DNA of 12,621 nt from an uncultured Flavobacteriia bacterium (GCA_903928365.1 CAIYQV010000259.1:1-12621); one strand, 5' to 3'. Positions 1-7,214 are shown, numbered from the stretch's first letter. Notes: a model not told the origin generated them from the letters alone. Made by a program: numbers and translations.

Positions 1-550
1 ATATTGTTTTCAAGGCATAGTTGCGTTCCAGCACCTTGTTGGCATTGACACAAAGCAGCCGAAGAAGCTCCGATTCCTTTGTGGTCAGTTTTGTACTTTC
101 ATTTGCATCCGAAAGGGTTTGTTTTCGTGCATCAAAAGTAAACCTTCCAAGTTTGAAGACGACCTGGGTATTGTCAGCCTCACCCATGGTTCTTCTGAGG
201 ATGGCTTCAATACGGAAAATCAACTCCTCCATGCTAAATGGTTTTGTCATATAGTCATCGGCACCCAACCTGAATCCTTCAATTACATCTTCTTTCATGT
301 TTTTGGCAGTGAGGAAGATAATTGGTATTTCGCTGTTAATGATCCGTACATCTTTCGCCAGGGTAAAACCATCCTTTTTTGGCATCATCACATCAAAAAT
401 GCACAAATGAAATTTGTTCTCATTGAACTTTTGAAATCCTTCTGCGCCATCATTACACAAGGTTACGGTATACCCATCTGCGCGTAATTGGTCTGAAATG
501 ACAAATCCAAGACTTGTATCATCTTCAACGAGCAAAATATTGATCTTCAT
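1..550 (-). CDS. OmpR-family response regulator, RprY-like (partial, 3' end beyond window)
   Basis: A DNA-binding response regulator of a two-component system. It reads on the minus strand from ATG at 550 and is still open at position 1, giving 183 visible residues. The receiver domain (about residues 3-118) is complete: acidic pair near E9-D10-D11, phospho-acceptor D53 in FDVMMP, T81 in FLTAK, and K103 in DDYMTKPF. A winged-helix domain starts near residue 130 (LTTKESELLRLL) and is cut before the recognition helix. Family members are about 230 residues long, so roughly 45-50 are missing. The short KINILLVEDD start and the DVMMPKKDGF block resemble Bacteroidota RprY regulators, but the subfamily is inferred. 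Its kinase is not in the window and may lie beyond the left edge. It is divergent from the PhoB-like gene at 784. A hairpin and a small upstream ORF sit in its leader. Confidence 0.93.
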   Translation of the reverse strand, partial: MKINILLVEDDTSLGFVISDQLRADGYTVTLCNDGAEGFQKFNENKFHLCIFDVMMPKKDGFTLAKDVRIINSEIPIIFLTAKNMKEDVIEGFRLGADDYMTKPFSMEELIFRIEAILRRTMGEADNTQVVFKLGRFTFDARKQTLSDANESTKLTTKESELLRLLCVNANKVLERNYALKTI

Positions 551-567
551 ACTTCGAAATTAATGAA

Positions 568-621
568 TTATCGAACAGAATAAACGAACAAGAGCCCCAG
601 ACGGGCGTCCGAGGCTCTCAT
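568..621 (-). CDS. possible 17-residue leader peptide upstream of the RprY-like gene
   Basis: A small ORF starts with ATG at 621-619 and stops with TAA at 570-568. It encodes MRASDARLGLLFVYSVR. It lies between the predicted minus-strand promoter and the response regulator start at 550, and its codons run straight through the 591-618 hairpin. A ribosome translating it would unwind that hairpin, the usual logic of a leader-peptide attenuator. There is no clear Shine-Dalgarno sequence, which is common in Bacteroidota. An ORF this short can occur by chance, so only its position supports it. Confidence 0.3.
   Translation of the reverse strand: MRASDARLGLLFVYSVR
591..618 (-). terminator. leader hairpin, candidate attenuator of the RprY-like gene
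   Basis: In the minus-strand RNA, AGAGCCUCGGAC pairs with GUCUGGGGCUCU across a GCCC loop. This makes an unbroken 12-bp stem that includes two G-U wobbles. On the plus-strand RNA the two wobbles become C-A mismatches, so the full stem forms only in the rprY-direction transcript. It is followed by a U-rich but interrupted tract (UUGUUCGUUUAUU), a weak terminator tail. It lies about 40 nt before the regulator's ATG, where a terminator makes sense only as an attenuator, unless the hairpin is a stability or protein-binding element. Confidence 0.5.
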
Positions 622-654
622 TACACTAATCAACCTAACCTACTACTACTGTTG

Positions 655-662
655 CAAATGTA
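655..662 (-). promoter_or_regulatory. predicted -7 element (TACATTTG) of the RprY-like gene
   Basis: On the minus strand TACATTTG matches the Bacteroidota -7 consensus TAnnTTTG exactly. It predicts transcription starting near 648-650 and a leader of about 100 nt carrying the hairpin and small ORF. No good TTG or TTTG -33 element is seen at the expected 18-21 bp spacing, so the promoter may be weak or need an activator. Confidence 0.5.
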
Positions 663-699
663 ATGATTCTGCACAATTAAGTCAGTAATTTTTCAAATT

Positions 700-715
700 T
701 TAACGTTCATTTCAC
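700..715 (+). promoter_or_regulatory. Pho-box-like direct repeat upstream of the first PhoB-like gene
   Basis: TTAAC at 700-704 and TTCAC at 711-715 form a direct repeat with 11-bp periodicity, the geometry used by PhoB-family dimers. A further TTAACC lies at 718-723, out of phase. The first half-site is 59 bp upstream of the -7 element at 759, nearly the same distance as in front of the genes at 1561 and 4641. Inferred use: autoregulation by the PhoB-like proteins. The site lies in the divergent region and could also affect the minus-strand gene. Confidence 0.5.
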
Positions 716-734
716 AGTTAACCTATAGCTAGTA

Positions 735-766
735 TTGGCTCCCTCTTTTTTATTTCTCTACATTTG
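735..766 (+). promoter_or_regulatory. predicted promoter of the first PhoB-like gene
   Basis: TTG at 735-737, inside ATTGGCT, serves as the -33 region, and TACATTTG at 759-766 is an exact TAnnTTTG -7 element, with 21 bp between them. Transcription would start near 771-773, leaving a leader of only about 12 nt before the ATG at 784. ATTGGCT recurs at 1515-1521 in the receptor promoter. Confidence 0.6.
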
Positions 767-783
767 TTAAGAAATACTTACAG

Positions 784-1464
784 ATGGTAACCATATTGAT
801 CGTTGACGACGAAGAAGACATCAGAGAACTTCTTAGTTACAATTTGAAAAAGGAAGGATATACCGTTGTTACCGCCGAGAATGGGGAAAAGGGCCTGGCT
901 GCAATGCTACAGTCAAAACCTGAACTCATTTTACTGGATGTAATGATGCCCGGCATGGACGGAATAGAGGTCTGCGAAACAATTCGCCAAACACCCGGTT
1001 ATAGTCAAACTTTGATATGTTTTCTAACTGCACGCGGAGAAGACTATAGTCAGATAGCAGGATTGGACGCTGGTGCCGATGATTATGTGTCCAAACCCAT
1101 AAAACCGAAGGTTCTTGTTAGTCGCATAAATGCCATGCTTCGAAGGAAAGGAATGATTGAAGCCGACCATAAAGATTCGAAAGGACTTATAATTAACCGA
1201 GAGAAATACTTGGTGGAAAAAGATGGCAAAATCCTTCAGTTGCCTCGAAAAGAATTTGAATTACTTGCGTTACTGGCATCTAAGCCTGGACATGTTTTTG
1301 AGCGTGACCTTATTCTTGAAAAAGTATGGGGGACCGATATCGTGGTAGGTGACCGAACGATTGATGTTCACATACGCAAGCTTCGAGAAAAAATTGGAGA
1401 GCAACTTATTAAAACAGTCAAGGGAATTGGATACAAATTCATAAGTGAACCGGACGTAAACTAA
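784..1464 (+). CDS. PhoB-like OmpR-family response regulator (first copy, no adjacent kinase)
   Basis: A cytoplasmic transcription regulator of 226 residues, the normal length. The receiver domain (about 1-120) has the acidic pair D8-D9, phospho-acceptor D52 in LLDVMMPGMDG, T82 in FLTARGEDY, and K104 in DDYVSKPIKP. The winged-helix domain (about 135-222) has LPRKEFELLALLASKPG and the recognition stretch VVGDRTIDVHIRKLREKIG (187-205). This stretch differs from that of the second copy at 7256 at only two conservative positions, so both should bind the same DNA sites. The chosen ATG starts directly before the first receiver strand and lies about 12 nt after a predicted transcription start. No kinase gene adjoins it, so it probably receives phosphate from the kinase at 7942. 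No terminator is visible before the receptor gene, so read-through into it is possible. PhoB-type is favoured by similarity and by the Pho-box-like sites, but the ligand system is not proven. Confidence 0.93.
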   Translation: MVTILIVDDEEDIRELLSYNLKKEGYTVVTAENGEKGLAAMLQSKPELILLDVMMPGMDGIEVCETIRQTPGYSQTLICFLTARGEDYSQIAGLDAGADDYVSKPIKPKVLVSRINAMLRRKGMIEADHKDSKGLIINREKYLVEKDGKILQLPRKEFELLALLASKPGHVFERDLILEKVWGTDIVVGDRTIDVHIRKLREKIGEQLIKTVKGIGYKFISEPDVN

Positions 1465-1478
1465 CAATTTATTCAATG

Positions 1479-1514
1479 TTAATTTAAAGTTAACTTTTAT
1501 TAATCTTAAATTAA
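1479..1514 (+). promoter_or_regulatory. Pho-box-like repeat array upstream of the TonB-dependent receptor
   Basis: TTAA cores occur at 1479, 1490, 1500 and 1511, spaced 11, 10 and 11 bp. The best pair is TTAATTTAAAGTTAAC (1479-1494). It aligns with TTAATACAAAGTTAAT (4551-4566) upstream of the secreted protein gene, identical at 13 of 16 positions. The element begins 58 bp before the -7 element. The stretch is AT-rich and also has off-register TTAA at 1484 and 1506, so the outer repeats could be chance. The shared 16-bp core is the stronger evidence. Confidence 0.55.
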
Positions 1515-1515
1515 A

Positions 1516-1544
1516 TTGGCTTCGTTGGTAATGCTGTTTCTTTG
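1516..1544 (+). promoter_or_regulatory. predicted promoter of the TonB-dependent receptor
   Basis: TTGGC at 1516-1520 acts as the -33 region and TTTCTTTG at 1537-1544 as a -7 element with one mismatch to TAnnTTTG. Both TGGCTTCGTT (1517-1526) and TTTCTTTGCA (1537-1546) recur almost or fully unchanged before the gene at 4641. Transcription would start near 1550. That rules out the upstream in-frame starts at 1516 and 1531 and supports ATG 1561. Confidence 0.55.
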
Positions 1545-1560
1545 CAGCAAAATTGACGAA

Positions 1561-4416
1561 ATGACGTTTAAAAGAATACTACTTGTATCTGCTACAGCTA
1601 TTATCAGCCTATTTTCATCAGCTCAAACAGGATTCATTAAAGGTAGGGTTACCGATTTATCGAATGGAGAGTCAATTCCCGGTGCCAAGGCCATTGTTGA
1701 CAGTATCAATAAAGGGGGAATGACGGATCTTGACGGTTTATTTACCATCGCTTTAAAACCAGGAACCTATAGTATAACCGTTGCCTATCCTTCCTATCAA
1801 ACACTAAAGATCAAAGACATTTCTATCAAGGCAGGCGACACTACTAAACTTGAGGTCAAACTGGAAAAAGAGGTGAAAGAAGTTGGTTCGGTAACGGTCA
1901 AAGGCCAAGTCAACAAAGAGTCGAATGAGAATATTATCAAAATGCAGCGCAACAGCGCAACAGTAGTAGATGGTATTTCACAAGAATCGATAAAAAAATC
2001 TCCAGACAGTAAAGCGAGTGACGTATTAAAAAGAGTGAGTGGAGCGAGTGTTCAGGACAATAAGTTTGTAGTTATTCGAGGATTGAGTGATCGATACAAC
2101 TACGCCTTTATAAATGGCGCATCCCTTCCGAGTTCTGAAAGTGACCGTAAAGCGTTCTCTTTTGACATTTTTCCATCTAACATGTTGGACAACCTTGTCA
2201 TTATGAAATCTGCCACTCCAGACATGCCAGGTGAATTTGCCGGTGGTGTGATTGACATCAATACCATAGAACCTAAAAACAAACCTATCCATTCTCTTCA
2301 GCTTGGAGGCGGTTTCAACACACTCACAACTTTTCAGAATTTCCGTAGCTCTGACGGCGGTTTTATGGATGTTCTTGGTTTCGGATCTTCCTCTCGAAGT
2401 CTTCCTGATGCCATTCCGGGAACCATCGATTTCGCCACAATGACCAAAGATGACAAAGCATTACTGGCAAAAAACATGAATTTCAATTGGAAAGGAACTA
2501 TTGGTAAAGCTTTACCTAACGGAAACCTTCAATATTCATTTGGCCGAAACTTTAAAAAGGATGACCAAGAATTCGGATTTGTATTTGCCTATAACTATCA
2601 AAATACACAGAACACCAATATTTACTACAGAAGAGATTTTGAAGAACAAGCGACAGGCGTTGTAAAAAAAATGGAACTGATGGATTCTGTTTTCAACCAA
2701 TCTATTTTAAATAGCGCAATGCTGAATACATTATGGAAAATCAATGCCAAGAACAAAATATCCATAAAAACACTTTATTCTGTCAATTCGGAAGATAAAA
2801 TAAATGTTCGAAGTGGGGCAAGAGAGCTTGATAATGATCCGAGGCAGTGGGAGAGATCAACCAACTTCTGGTACACTCAGAACAATTTATTCAGCACGCA
2901 GTTTATCGGATCACATGAACTTAAAAAAGGTAAGTTAAACTGGAACACCGGACTAAGTACCGTGGAGCGTCAAATTCCAAATCTTCGAAGAATCGTTTAT
3001 CGAAAATATGCATTGGAAGAGGACAATACAGATATCAATTATGGTGACACAGCTTATGCGGCAGTCATTCAGAATAACGGAACAATCCCAACGGCAGCCG
3101 GAAACATGTTTTGGGCGAATTCAACTGAACAAACACTAAGCTTCAAATACGACTACAGCATTCCGTGGAATTTTGAAAAGATCAAAACGGAATGGAAAAT
3201 TGGCGGAATGCATCAAACAAGAGCACGTGATTTTGAATCGAGGAACTTTGGATTCTCTCAATATAAACCAAGTGGAAGTTCTTTTAACAGTGCACTGCTT
3301 TTACTTCCTGCTGATGAAATATTTTCAGAGCAGAACTTGGGTCTTCTAGAAAATGGCCAGGGTGGATTCAAGTTGGATGAGGCATCAAACGTAGATGACA
3401 GTTACCAGGCATCTGCTTTCCTAAATGCAGGTTTTGGAATGTTTGATGTGAAATTTGGGGATAAGTTACGATTTGTAGGTGGCGCTCGTTTTGAGTCTTA
3501 CAACCAAAAATTCAGCTATATAGAGTTTGGATCAAACGTTGAAAAGAACATTGATTCTACCGTTAACGATCTACTTCCATCGATCAACATGATTTGGTCA
3601 CTATCACCAAAAATGAACATTAGAGCGTCCTATTATAAAACGGTTTCAAGACCAGAATTCAGAGAATTGGCTCCATTCGCATTTTACAATTTCGTTCAAG
3701 ACAACATTTTATCTGGTAATCCGCAACTTAAGCGAGCTCTTATCAATAATGCAGATCTAAGATTTGAATGGTTCCCCGGCGCTGGTCAGGTATTCAGTGT
3801 CAGCGGATTTTACAAAACATTTACAGACCCAATCGAATTGATCAACAGAACGGGAACCTCTGGAGCCCCTGAATTATATTACACAAATGTATCCTCCGCC
3901 ACTAACTATGGATCGGAATTAGAATACCGACTAAAACTGGGAGTATTTGACAAAGCCAAGGACTCCTCACTTCTGGACGCAACAACTATATACACCAATC
4001 TTGCTCTTATTCGATCTATGGTGGATGTATCTGAAGTTATTGGATCTGGAGGAGATCGCCCACTACAAGGTCAGTCACCTTACATTATTAATGCAGGTTT
4101 AAGCTTTGCTCCATTTAATAGCACATGGGCTTTCAACCTTTCTTACAACATTATTGGTCAGCGTATTTACATCGTTGGAAACGTTCAGGAACCAAGTGTT
4201 TGGGAAAATGGTAGAAATGTTCTGGATTTCCAGGTAACAAAAACATTTGCAGAAAAATGGGAGCTAAAATTAAATGCTCGTGACCTATTAGCTCAAAATC
4301 TTGTTTACTTTCAGGATTTAAATGGCAATAAGAAATTTGACTCAGAAACGGACAATAACTGGCAAGAGATCAAATTTGGGCAAACGATTAGCCTGTCGCT
4401 GAAATACAACTTCTGA
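1561..4416 (+). CDS. TonB-dependent outer-membrane receptor with carboxypeptidase-regulatory-like domain
   Basis: An outer-membrane active transporter of 951 residues that imports a ligand with energy from TonB-ExbBD. A signal peptide (MTFKRILLVSATAIISLFSSAQ, cut near 21-22) leads to a CarboxypepD_reg-like domain (about 24-105; GFIKGRVTD, SIPGAKAIV, GTYSITVAYPSYQ). A plug domain follows (about 130-235: FVVIRGLSDRYNYAFING, then SATPDMPGEFAGGVIDINT). The rest is a beta-barrel ending in SLSLKYNF, with the terminal Phe typical of outer-membrane barrels. ATG 1561 was chosen because it begins a clean signal peptide; a TTG at 1516 would add 15 residues lying in the promoter. No SusD-like partner adjoins it. 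The neighbour is a secreted T9SS protein with a near-identical promoter, which suggests co-regulation by the flanking PhoB-like regulators. The ligand is unknown; phosphate or an organophosphate is inferred from context only. Confidence 0.92.
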   Translation: MTFKRILLVSATAIISLFSSAQTGFIKGRVTDLSNGESIPGAKAIVDSINKGGMTDLDGLFTIALKPGTYSITVAYPSYQTLKIKDISIKAGDTTKLEVKLEKEVKEVGSVTVKGQVNKESNENIIKMQRNSATVVDGISQESIKKSPDSKASDVLKRVSGASVQDNKFVVIRGLSDRYNYAFINGASLPSSESDRKAFSFDIFPSNMLDNLVIMKSATPDMPGEFAGGVIDINTIEPKNKPIHSLQLGGGFNTLTTFQNFRSSDGGFMDVLGFGSSSRSLPDAIPGTIDFATMTKDDKALLAKNMNFNWKGTIGKALPNGNLQYSFGRNFKKDDQEFGFVFAYNYQNTQNTNIYYRRDFEEQATGVVKKMELMDSVFNQSILNSAMLNTLWKINAKNKISIKTLYSVNSEDKINVRSGARELDNDPRQWERSTNFWYTQNNLFSTQFIGSHELKKGKLNWNTGLSTVERQIPNLRRIVYRKYALEEDNTDINYGDTAYAAVIQNNGTIPTAAGNMFWANSTEQTLSFKYDYSIPWNFEKIKTEWKIGGMHQTRARDFESRNFGFSQYKPSGSSFNSALLLLPADEIFSEQNLGLLENGQGGFKLDEASNVDDSYQASAFLNAGFGMFDVKFGDKLRFVGGARFESYNQKFSYIEFGSNVEKNIDSTVNDLLPSINMIWSLSPKMNIRASYYKTVSRPEFRELAPFAFYNFVQDNILSGNPQLKRALINNADLRFEWFPGAGQVFSVSGFYKTFTDPIELINRTGTSGAPELYYTNVSSATNYGSELEYRLKLGVFDKAKDSSLLDATTIYTNLALIRSMVDVSEVIGSGGDRPLQGQSPYIINAGLSFAPFNSTWAFNLSYNIIGQRIYIVGNVQEPSVWENGRNVLDFQVTKTFAEKWELKLNARDLLAQNLVYFQDLNGNKKFDSETDNNWQEIKFGQTISLSLKYNF

Positions 4417-4435
4417 TCAATTTAATTTTCTATCT

Positions 4436-4465
4436 AAAAGGCATTCTTGGAATGCCTTTTTTTTT
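4436..4465 (+). terminator. intrinsic terminator after the TonB-dependent receptor
   Basis: AAAAGGCATTC (4436-4446) pairs with GAATGCCTTTT (4450-4460) across a TTG loop, followed by T residues to 4465. This is a textbook Rho-independent terminator 20 bp after the stop codon, so the receptor is the last gene of its transcript and the 4641 gene needs its own promoter. The A-tract makes it potentially bidirectional. Confidence 0.9.
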
Positions 4466-4489
4466 GATCAAACAATTCAAACTAACTTT

Positions 4490-4505
4490 GAACTTCTAGA
4501 AGTTC
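4490..4505. promoter_or_regulatory. perfect 16-bp palindrome, candidate operator
   Basis: GAACTTCTAGAAGTTC is its own reverse complement over all 16 bases. It lies between the receptor terminator and the Pho-box-like array of the next gene, with no run of T after it, so it is not a terminator. It may bind a dimeric regulator other than a PhoB-type protein, which would use direct repeats. The regulator is not known. Confidence 0.35.
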
Positions 4506-4529
4506 GTATTAACGCCGAATTTTTGAATG

Positions 4530-4588
4530 TTAACAAATTGTATTCTTCCATTAATACAAAGTTAATTTAATCATAAAGGTATACTAAC
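4530..4588 (+). promoter_or_regulatory. Pho-box-like repeat array upstream of the secreted T9SS protein
   Basis: TTAA-like cores recur in helical phase: TTAAC 4530, TATTC 4541, TTAAT 4551, TTAAT 4562, ATAAA 4573 and CTAAC 4584, spaced 10-11 bp. The core TTAATACAAAGTTAAT (4551-4566) matches the receptor's element at 13 of 16 positions and begins 59 bp before the -7 element. The weaker members are permissive matches in AT-rich DNA. Confidence 0.55.
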
Positions 4589-4617
4589 TGGCATCGTTTT
4601 AAGCCGCCGTTTCTTTG
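4589..4617 (+). promoter_or_regulatory. predicted promoter of the secreted T9SS protein
   Basis: TGGCATCGTT (4589-4598) is the -33 region and TTTCTTTG (4610-4617, followed by CA) the -7 element. Both nearly copy the receptor promoter (TGGCTTCGTT, TTTCTTTGCA). Transcription would start near 4623-4625, about 16 nt before the ATG at 4641. Confidence 0.55.
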
Positions 4618-4640
4618 CATCGATTAAAAGCAAAAAAACG

Positions 4641-7205
4641 ATGAAAAAAATTTACACTATTGTCGCTGCCCTTTCTCTGTGTAGCGCTGTCAATGCCCAA
4701 GAAAATTTTTGGGATGTAGTTGATTACAAAGGAGCGTTTCCTGTTACGGATAATACGCCAACAACAGACTGGACCAGTGGTTGGGCCAATTTTGATCCAG
4801 AGAACACCACGTATTCAGCAACCACTACAACGGTATCTGCTGACATTACCACAAGTACAACATGGAGCGGTACCATTCTCCTTCAAAACAAAGTTTATGT
4901 AAAAAACAATGCGACATTAACTATTGCGCCAGGTACAATAATCCGAGGTGATAAATTAACACAAGGTACCCTTATCATAACAAGAGGAGCAAAAATTAAC
5001 GCAGTTGGAACTGCTTCTCAACCAATTGTATTTACTTCCAACGAAGCTCCTGGTGCTAGAGCTGAGGGCGATTGGGGTGGATTGGTAATCTTAGGACTAG
5101 CCAAAAACAACCAACCAGGAGGAGTAGCCAACATTGAAGGAATTCTTGCATCTACCGACACACAATACGGTGGGAACTTTGACACGGATAACTCTGGTTC
5201 CTTGAAATATGTGCGTGTTGAATTTGGAGGGATAGCCCTAGAACCAAACAAAGAGATCAACGGTATTACTTTCGGTTCTGTAGGTTCAGGTACAACAGTA
5301 GACTACGTTCAAGTATCTTTTTCAGGAGATGATTCATTCGAATGGTTTGGAGGTGCAGTAAACTGTAAACATTTGATCGCTTACCGCGGATTGGACGATG
5401 ACTTTGATACTGATTTTGGTTTCCGTGGACGAGTTCAATTTGGTTTGATCATTCGTGACAAGGATATTTCTGATGCTGCTGGTGACTCCAACTCATTTGA
5501 ATCAGACAACGACGCTGCGGGTTCCACTGCACAACCTAAAACAATGCCTATCTTTTCCAACATTACTATGGTTGGACCAAAAGGAAATGGCTCTACTGCT
5601 TTACCAACAGGTGAAAAATTCGAAAAAGCATTCCGTCTGAGAAGAAATACATCTACATCAATTCTTAATTCAATCATTACCGGATGGGAAAAAGGATTAT
5701 CTATCGAAGGTGATGCCGTAGTAAATAATGTGAATGGAGATTCTCTTGTTTTCGTTTCAAATATTACTACCAACTTCGCAACACCGACCTGGTCTTCATC
5801 AAATTCAAATACTGTTTATAACGCTAACACTCTTCTTCCATCAAATGCAGCATTTTACGGATCATTCTGGGGAGCAGATGGAAACGATTCTACATCAACA
5901 CTTGCTCAAGTAAACTGGGTGAACCTATTCCCAGCTTTAGGATCGACGCCTGACGCGCGTTTAACTGCCGGGTCAGTTGCTGCATCAGGAGCAAATTTTA
6001 CCCATCCTAAGTTCTTTAACCTTGCAGCGCCTAATGCTACACCTTCTTACACGTATTGTCAAGGAGCGAATGCTACAGCATTGACAGCAACTGCTGCAAC
6101 TGGAAACTCATTGTATTGGTACACTCAAGCAACAGGTGGAACTGCTGCAACAAGTGCACCTACCCCATCCACTACTTCTTCGGGTACTTATACCTATTAC
6201 GTAAGTCAGTATAATGCAAATGGAGATGAGAGTCCAAGAACAACCATTACAATCCTTGTAAACGCTACACCTACTACACCGGTTGTAACGCCAAATGGAT
6301 CCACTTCATTCTGTACAGGAGGATCTGTTGATCTGTCTTCATCTGAAAGCACAGGAAATACTTGGTCTACCGGAGCAACTACGGCTACAATTTCAGCAAC
6401 GATTTCTGGAAGCTATTCTGTAACATTCTCGGATGTAAATGGTTGTTCAGCGACTTCTGCACCTATCACAGTGAATGTAAGTAGTGCACCAATCCCTACA
6501 ATTTCTGCGCCTGTAGCAGAAGGATGTTCTGGAGAAACAATTACTTTGACTTCATCAACTGCGGATTCTTATTTGTGGAGCAATGGTGAAACAACCCAAG
6601 CAATTCAAGTTACACAAGGAGATGTATTTACAGTTACAACAACGAATGCAGATGCTTGTGATGGTGTAGGTACTTCTGACCCAGTTACGATTACGTTCGG
6701 AACTACACCTACCGCTGCAGGTTCTTACAGCACTTCTGGAAACATTGTTTCCTTCTCTAACACTTCTTCCAATGCTACCTCTTATTCATGGGATTTTGGT
6801 GACGAAACAAACTCATCCAGTGCCAATCCATCTCATGCTTATGCAGCTAATGGTTCATACACAGTAACACTTACCGCAATCAACGGAAACTGTACGGATG
6901 TAACAACCTTCACAGTTGTAATTTCAGCAAGCTTGGAAGAATTGAGTGGATTAACAACCATTAATCTTTATCCTAATCCAGCTGCCGATGAAACAGTTTT
7001 GAGTTTTGAATCAACTGTGCAACAGTCAGCTAATTTGGTAATTACAAATCAGGTTGGTCAGATCGTAAGTGAGACCTCTCTGGAATTGATCAATGGAAAC
7101 AATGTTTCTATTATCAATACAAGTTCATTGTCGAATGGTCTTTACTTCGTAAATCTGAATACCGATAACGGAGCGATTACTCGCAAACTGGTTATTAAAA
7201 AATAA
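4641..7205 (+). CDS. secreted multidomain protein with beta-helix-like domain, Ig/PKD domains and T9SS sorting domain
   Basis: An extracellular or surface-anchored protein of 854 residues exported by Sec and T9SS. A signal peptide (MKKIYTIVAALSLCSAVNAQ, cut near 19-20) is followed by a repeat-rich region (about 65-460) that looks like a parallel beta-helix. It carries acidic, Gly/Phe-rich blocks: GDWGGLVILG (143-152), GDDSFEWFGG (229-238), GLDDDFDTDFGFRG (250-263) and FESDND (286-291). Three Ig-like segments follow (about 468-550, 552-625, 626-695; the first with YCQGA...WYTQATGG). Next comes a PKD domain near 697-765 (SYSWDFGDE) and a type A sorting domain from about 773 (INLYPNPAADE to KLVIKK). 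I do not recognise an enzyme active site. Similar Bacteroidota proteins are often vaguely or wrongly named. Its promoter nearly copies that of the receptor at 1561, so a role as the receptor's secreted partner, binding or releasing a ligand, is inferred. A strong terminator follows the stop. Confidence 0.88.
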   Translation: MKKIYTIVAALSLCSAVNAQENFWDVVDYKGAFPVTDNTPTTDWTSGWANFDPENTTYSATTTTVSADITTSTTWSGTILLQNKVYVKNNATLTIAPGTIIRGDKLTQGTLIITRGAKINAVGTASQPIVFTSNEAPGARAEGDWGGLVILGLAKNNQPGGVANIEGILASTDTQYGGNFDTDNSGSLKYVRVEFGGIALEPNKEINGITFGSVGSGTTVDYVQVSFSGDDSFEWFGGAVNCKHLIAYRGLDDDFDTDFGFRGRVQFGLIIRDKDISDAAGDSNSFESDNDAAGSTAQPKTMPIFSNITMVGPKGNGSTALPTGEKFEKAFRLRRNTSTSILNSIITGWEKGLSIEGDAVVNNVNGDSLVFVSNITTNFATPTWSSSNSNTVYNANTLLPSNAAFYGSFWGADGNDSTSTLAQVNWVNLFPALGSTPDARLTAGSVAASGANFTHPKFFNLAAPNATPSYTYCQGANATALTATAATGNSLYWYTQATGGTAATSAPTPSTTSSGTYTYYVSQYNANGDESPRTTITILVNATPTTPVVTPNGSTSFCTGGSVDLSSSESTGNTWSTGATTATISATISGSYSVTFSDVNGCSATSAPITVNVSSAPIPTISAPVAEGCSGETITLTSSTADSYLWSNGETTQAIQVTQGDVFTVTTTNADACDGVGTSDPVTITFGTTPTAAGSYSTSGNIVSFSNTSSNATSYSWDFGDETNSSSANPSHAYAANGSYTVTLTAINGNCTDVTTFTVVISASLEELSGLTTINLYPNPAADETVLSFESTVQQSANLVITNQVGQIVSETSLELINGNNVSIINTSSLSNGLYFVNLNTDNGAITRKLVIKK

Positions 7206-7214
7206 TGTAACTAC

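Noticed and set aside
21..487. Plus-strand ORFs of 77 and 122 codons
   Set aside because: They are antisense shadows of the RprY-like regulator, whose minus-strand frame has all receiver motifs. The translated plus-strand products show no domain pattern.
1516..1560. Upstream TTG (1516) or ATG (1531) start for the TonB-dependent receptor
   Set aside because: These starts lie within the predicted -33/-7 promoter, before the likely transcription start, and would put a non-signal extension before a clean signal peptide starting at 1561.
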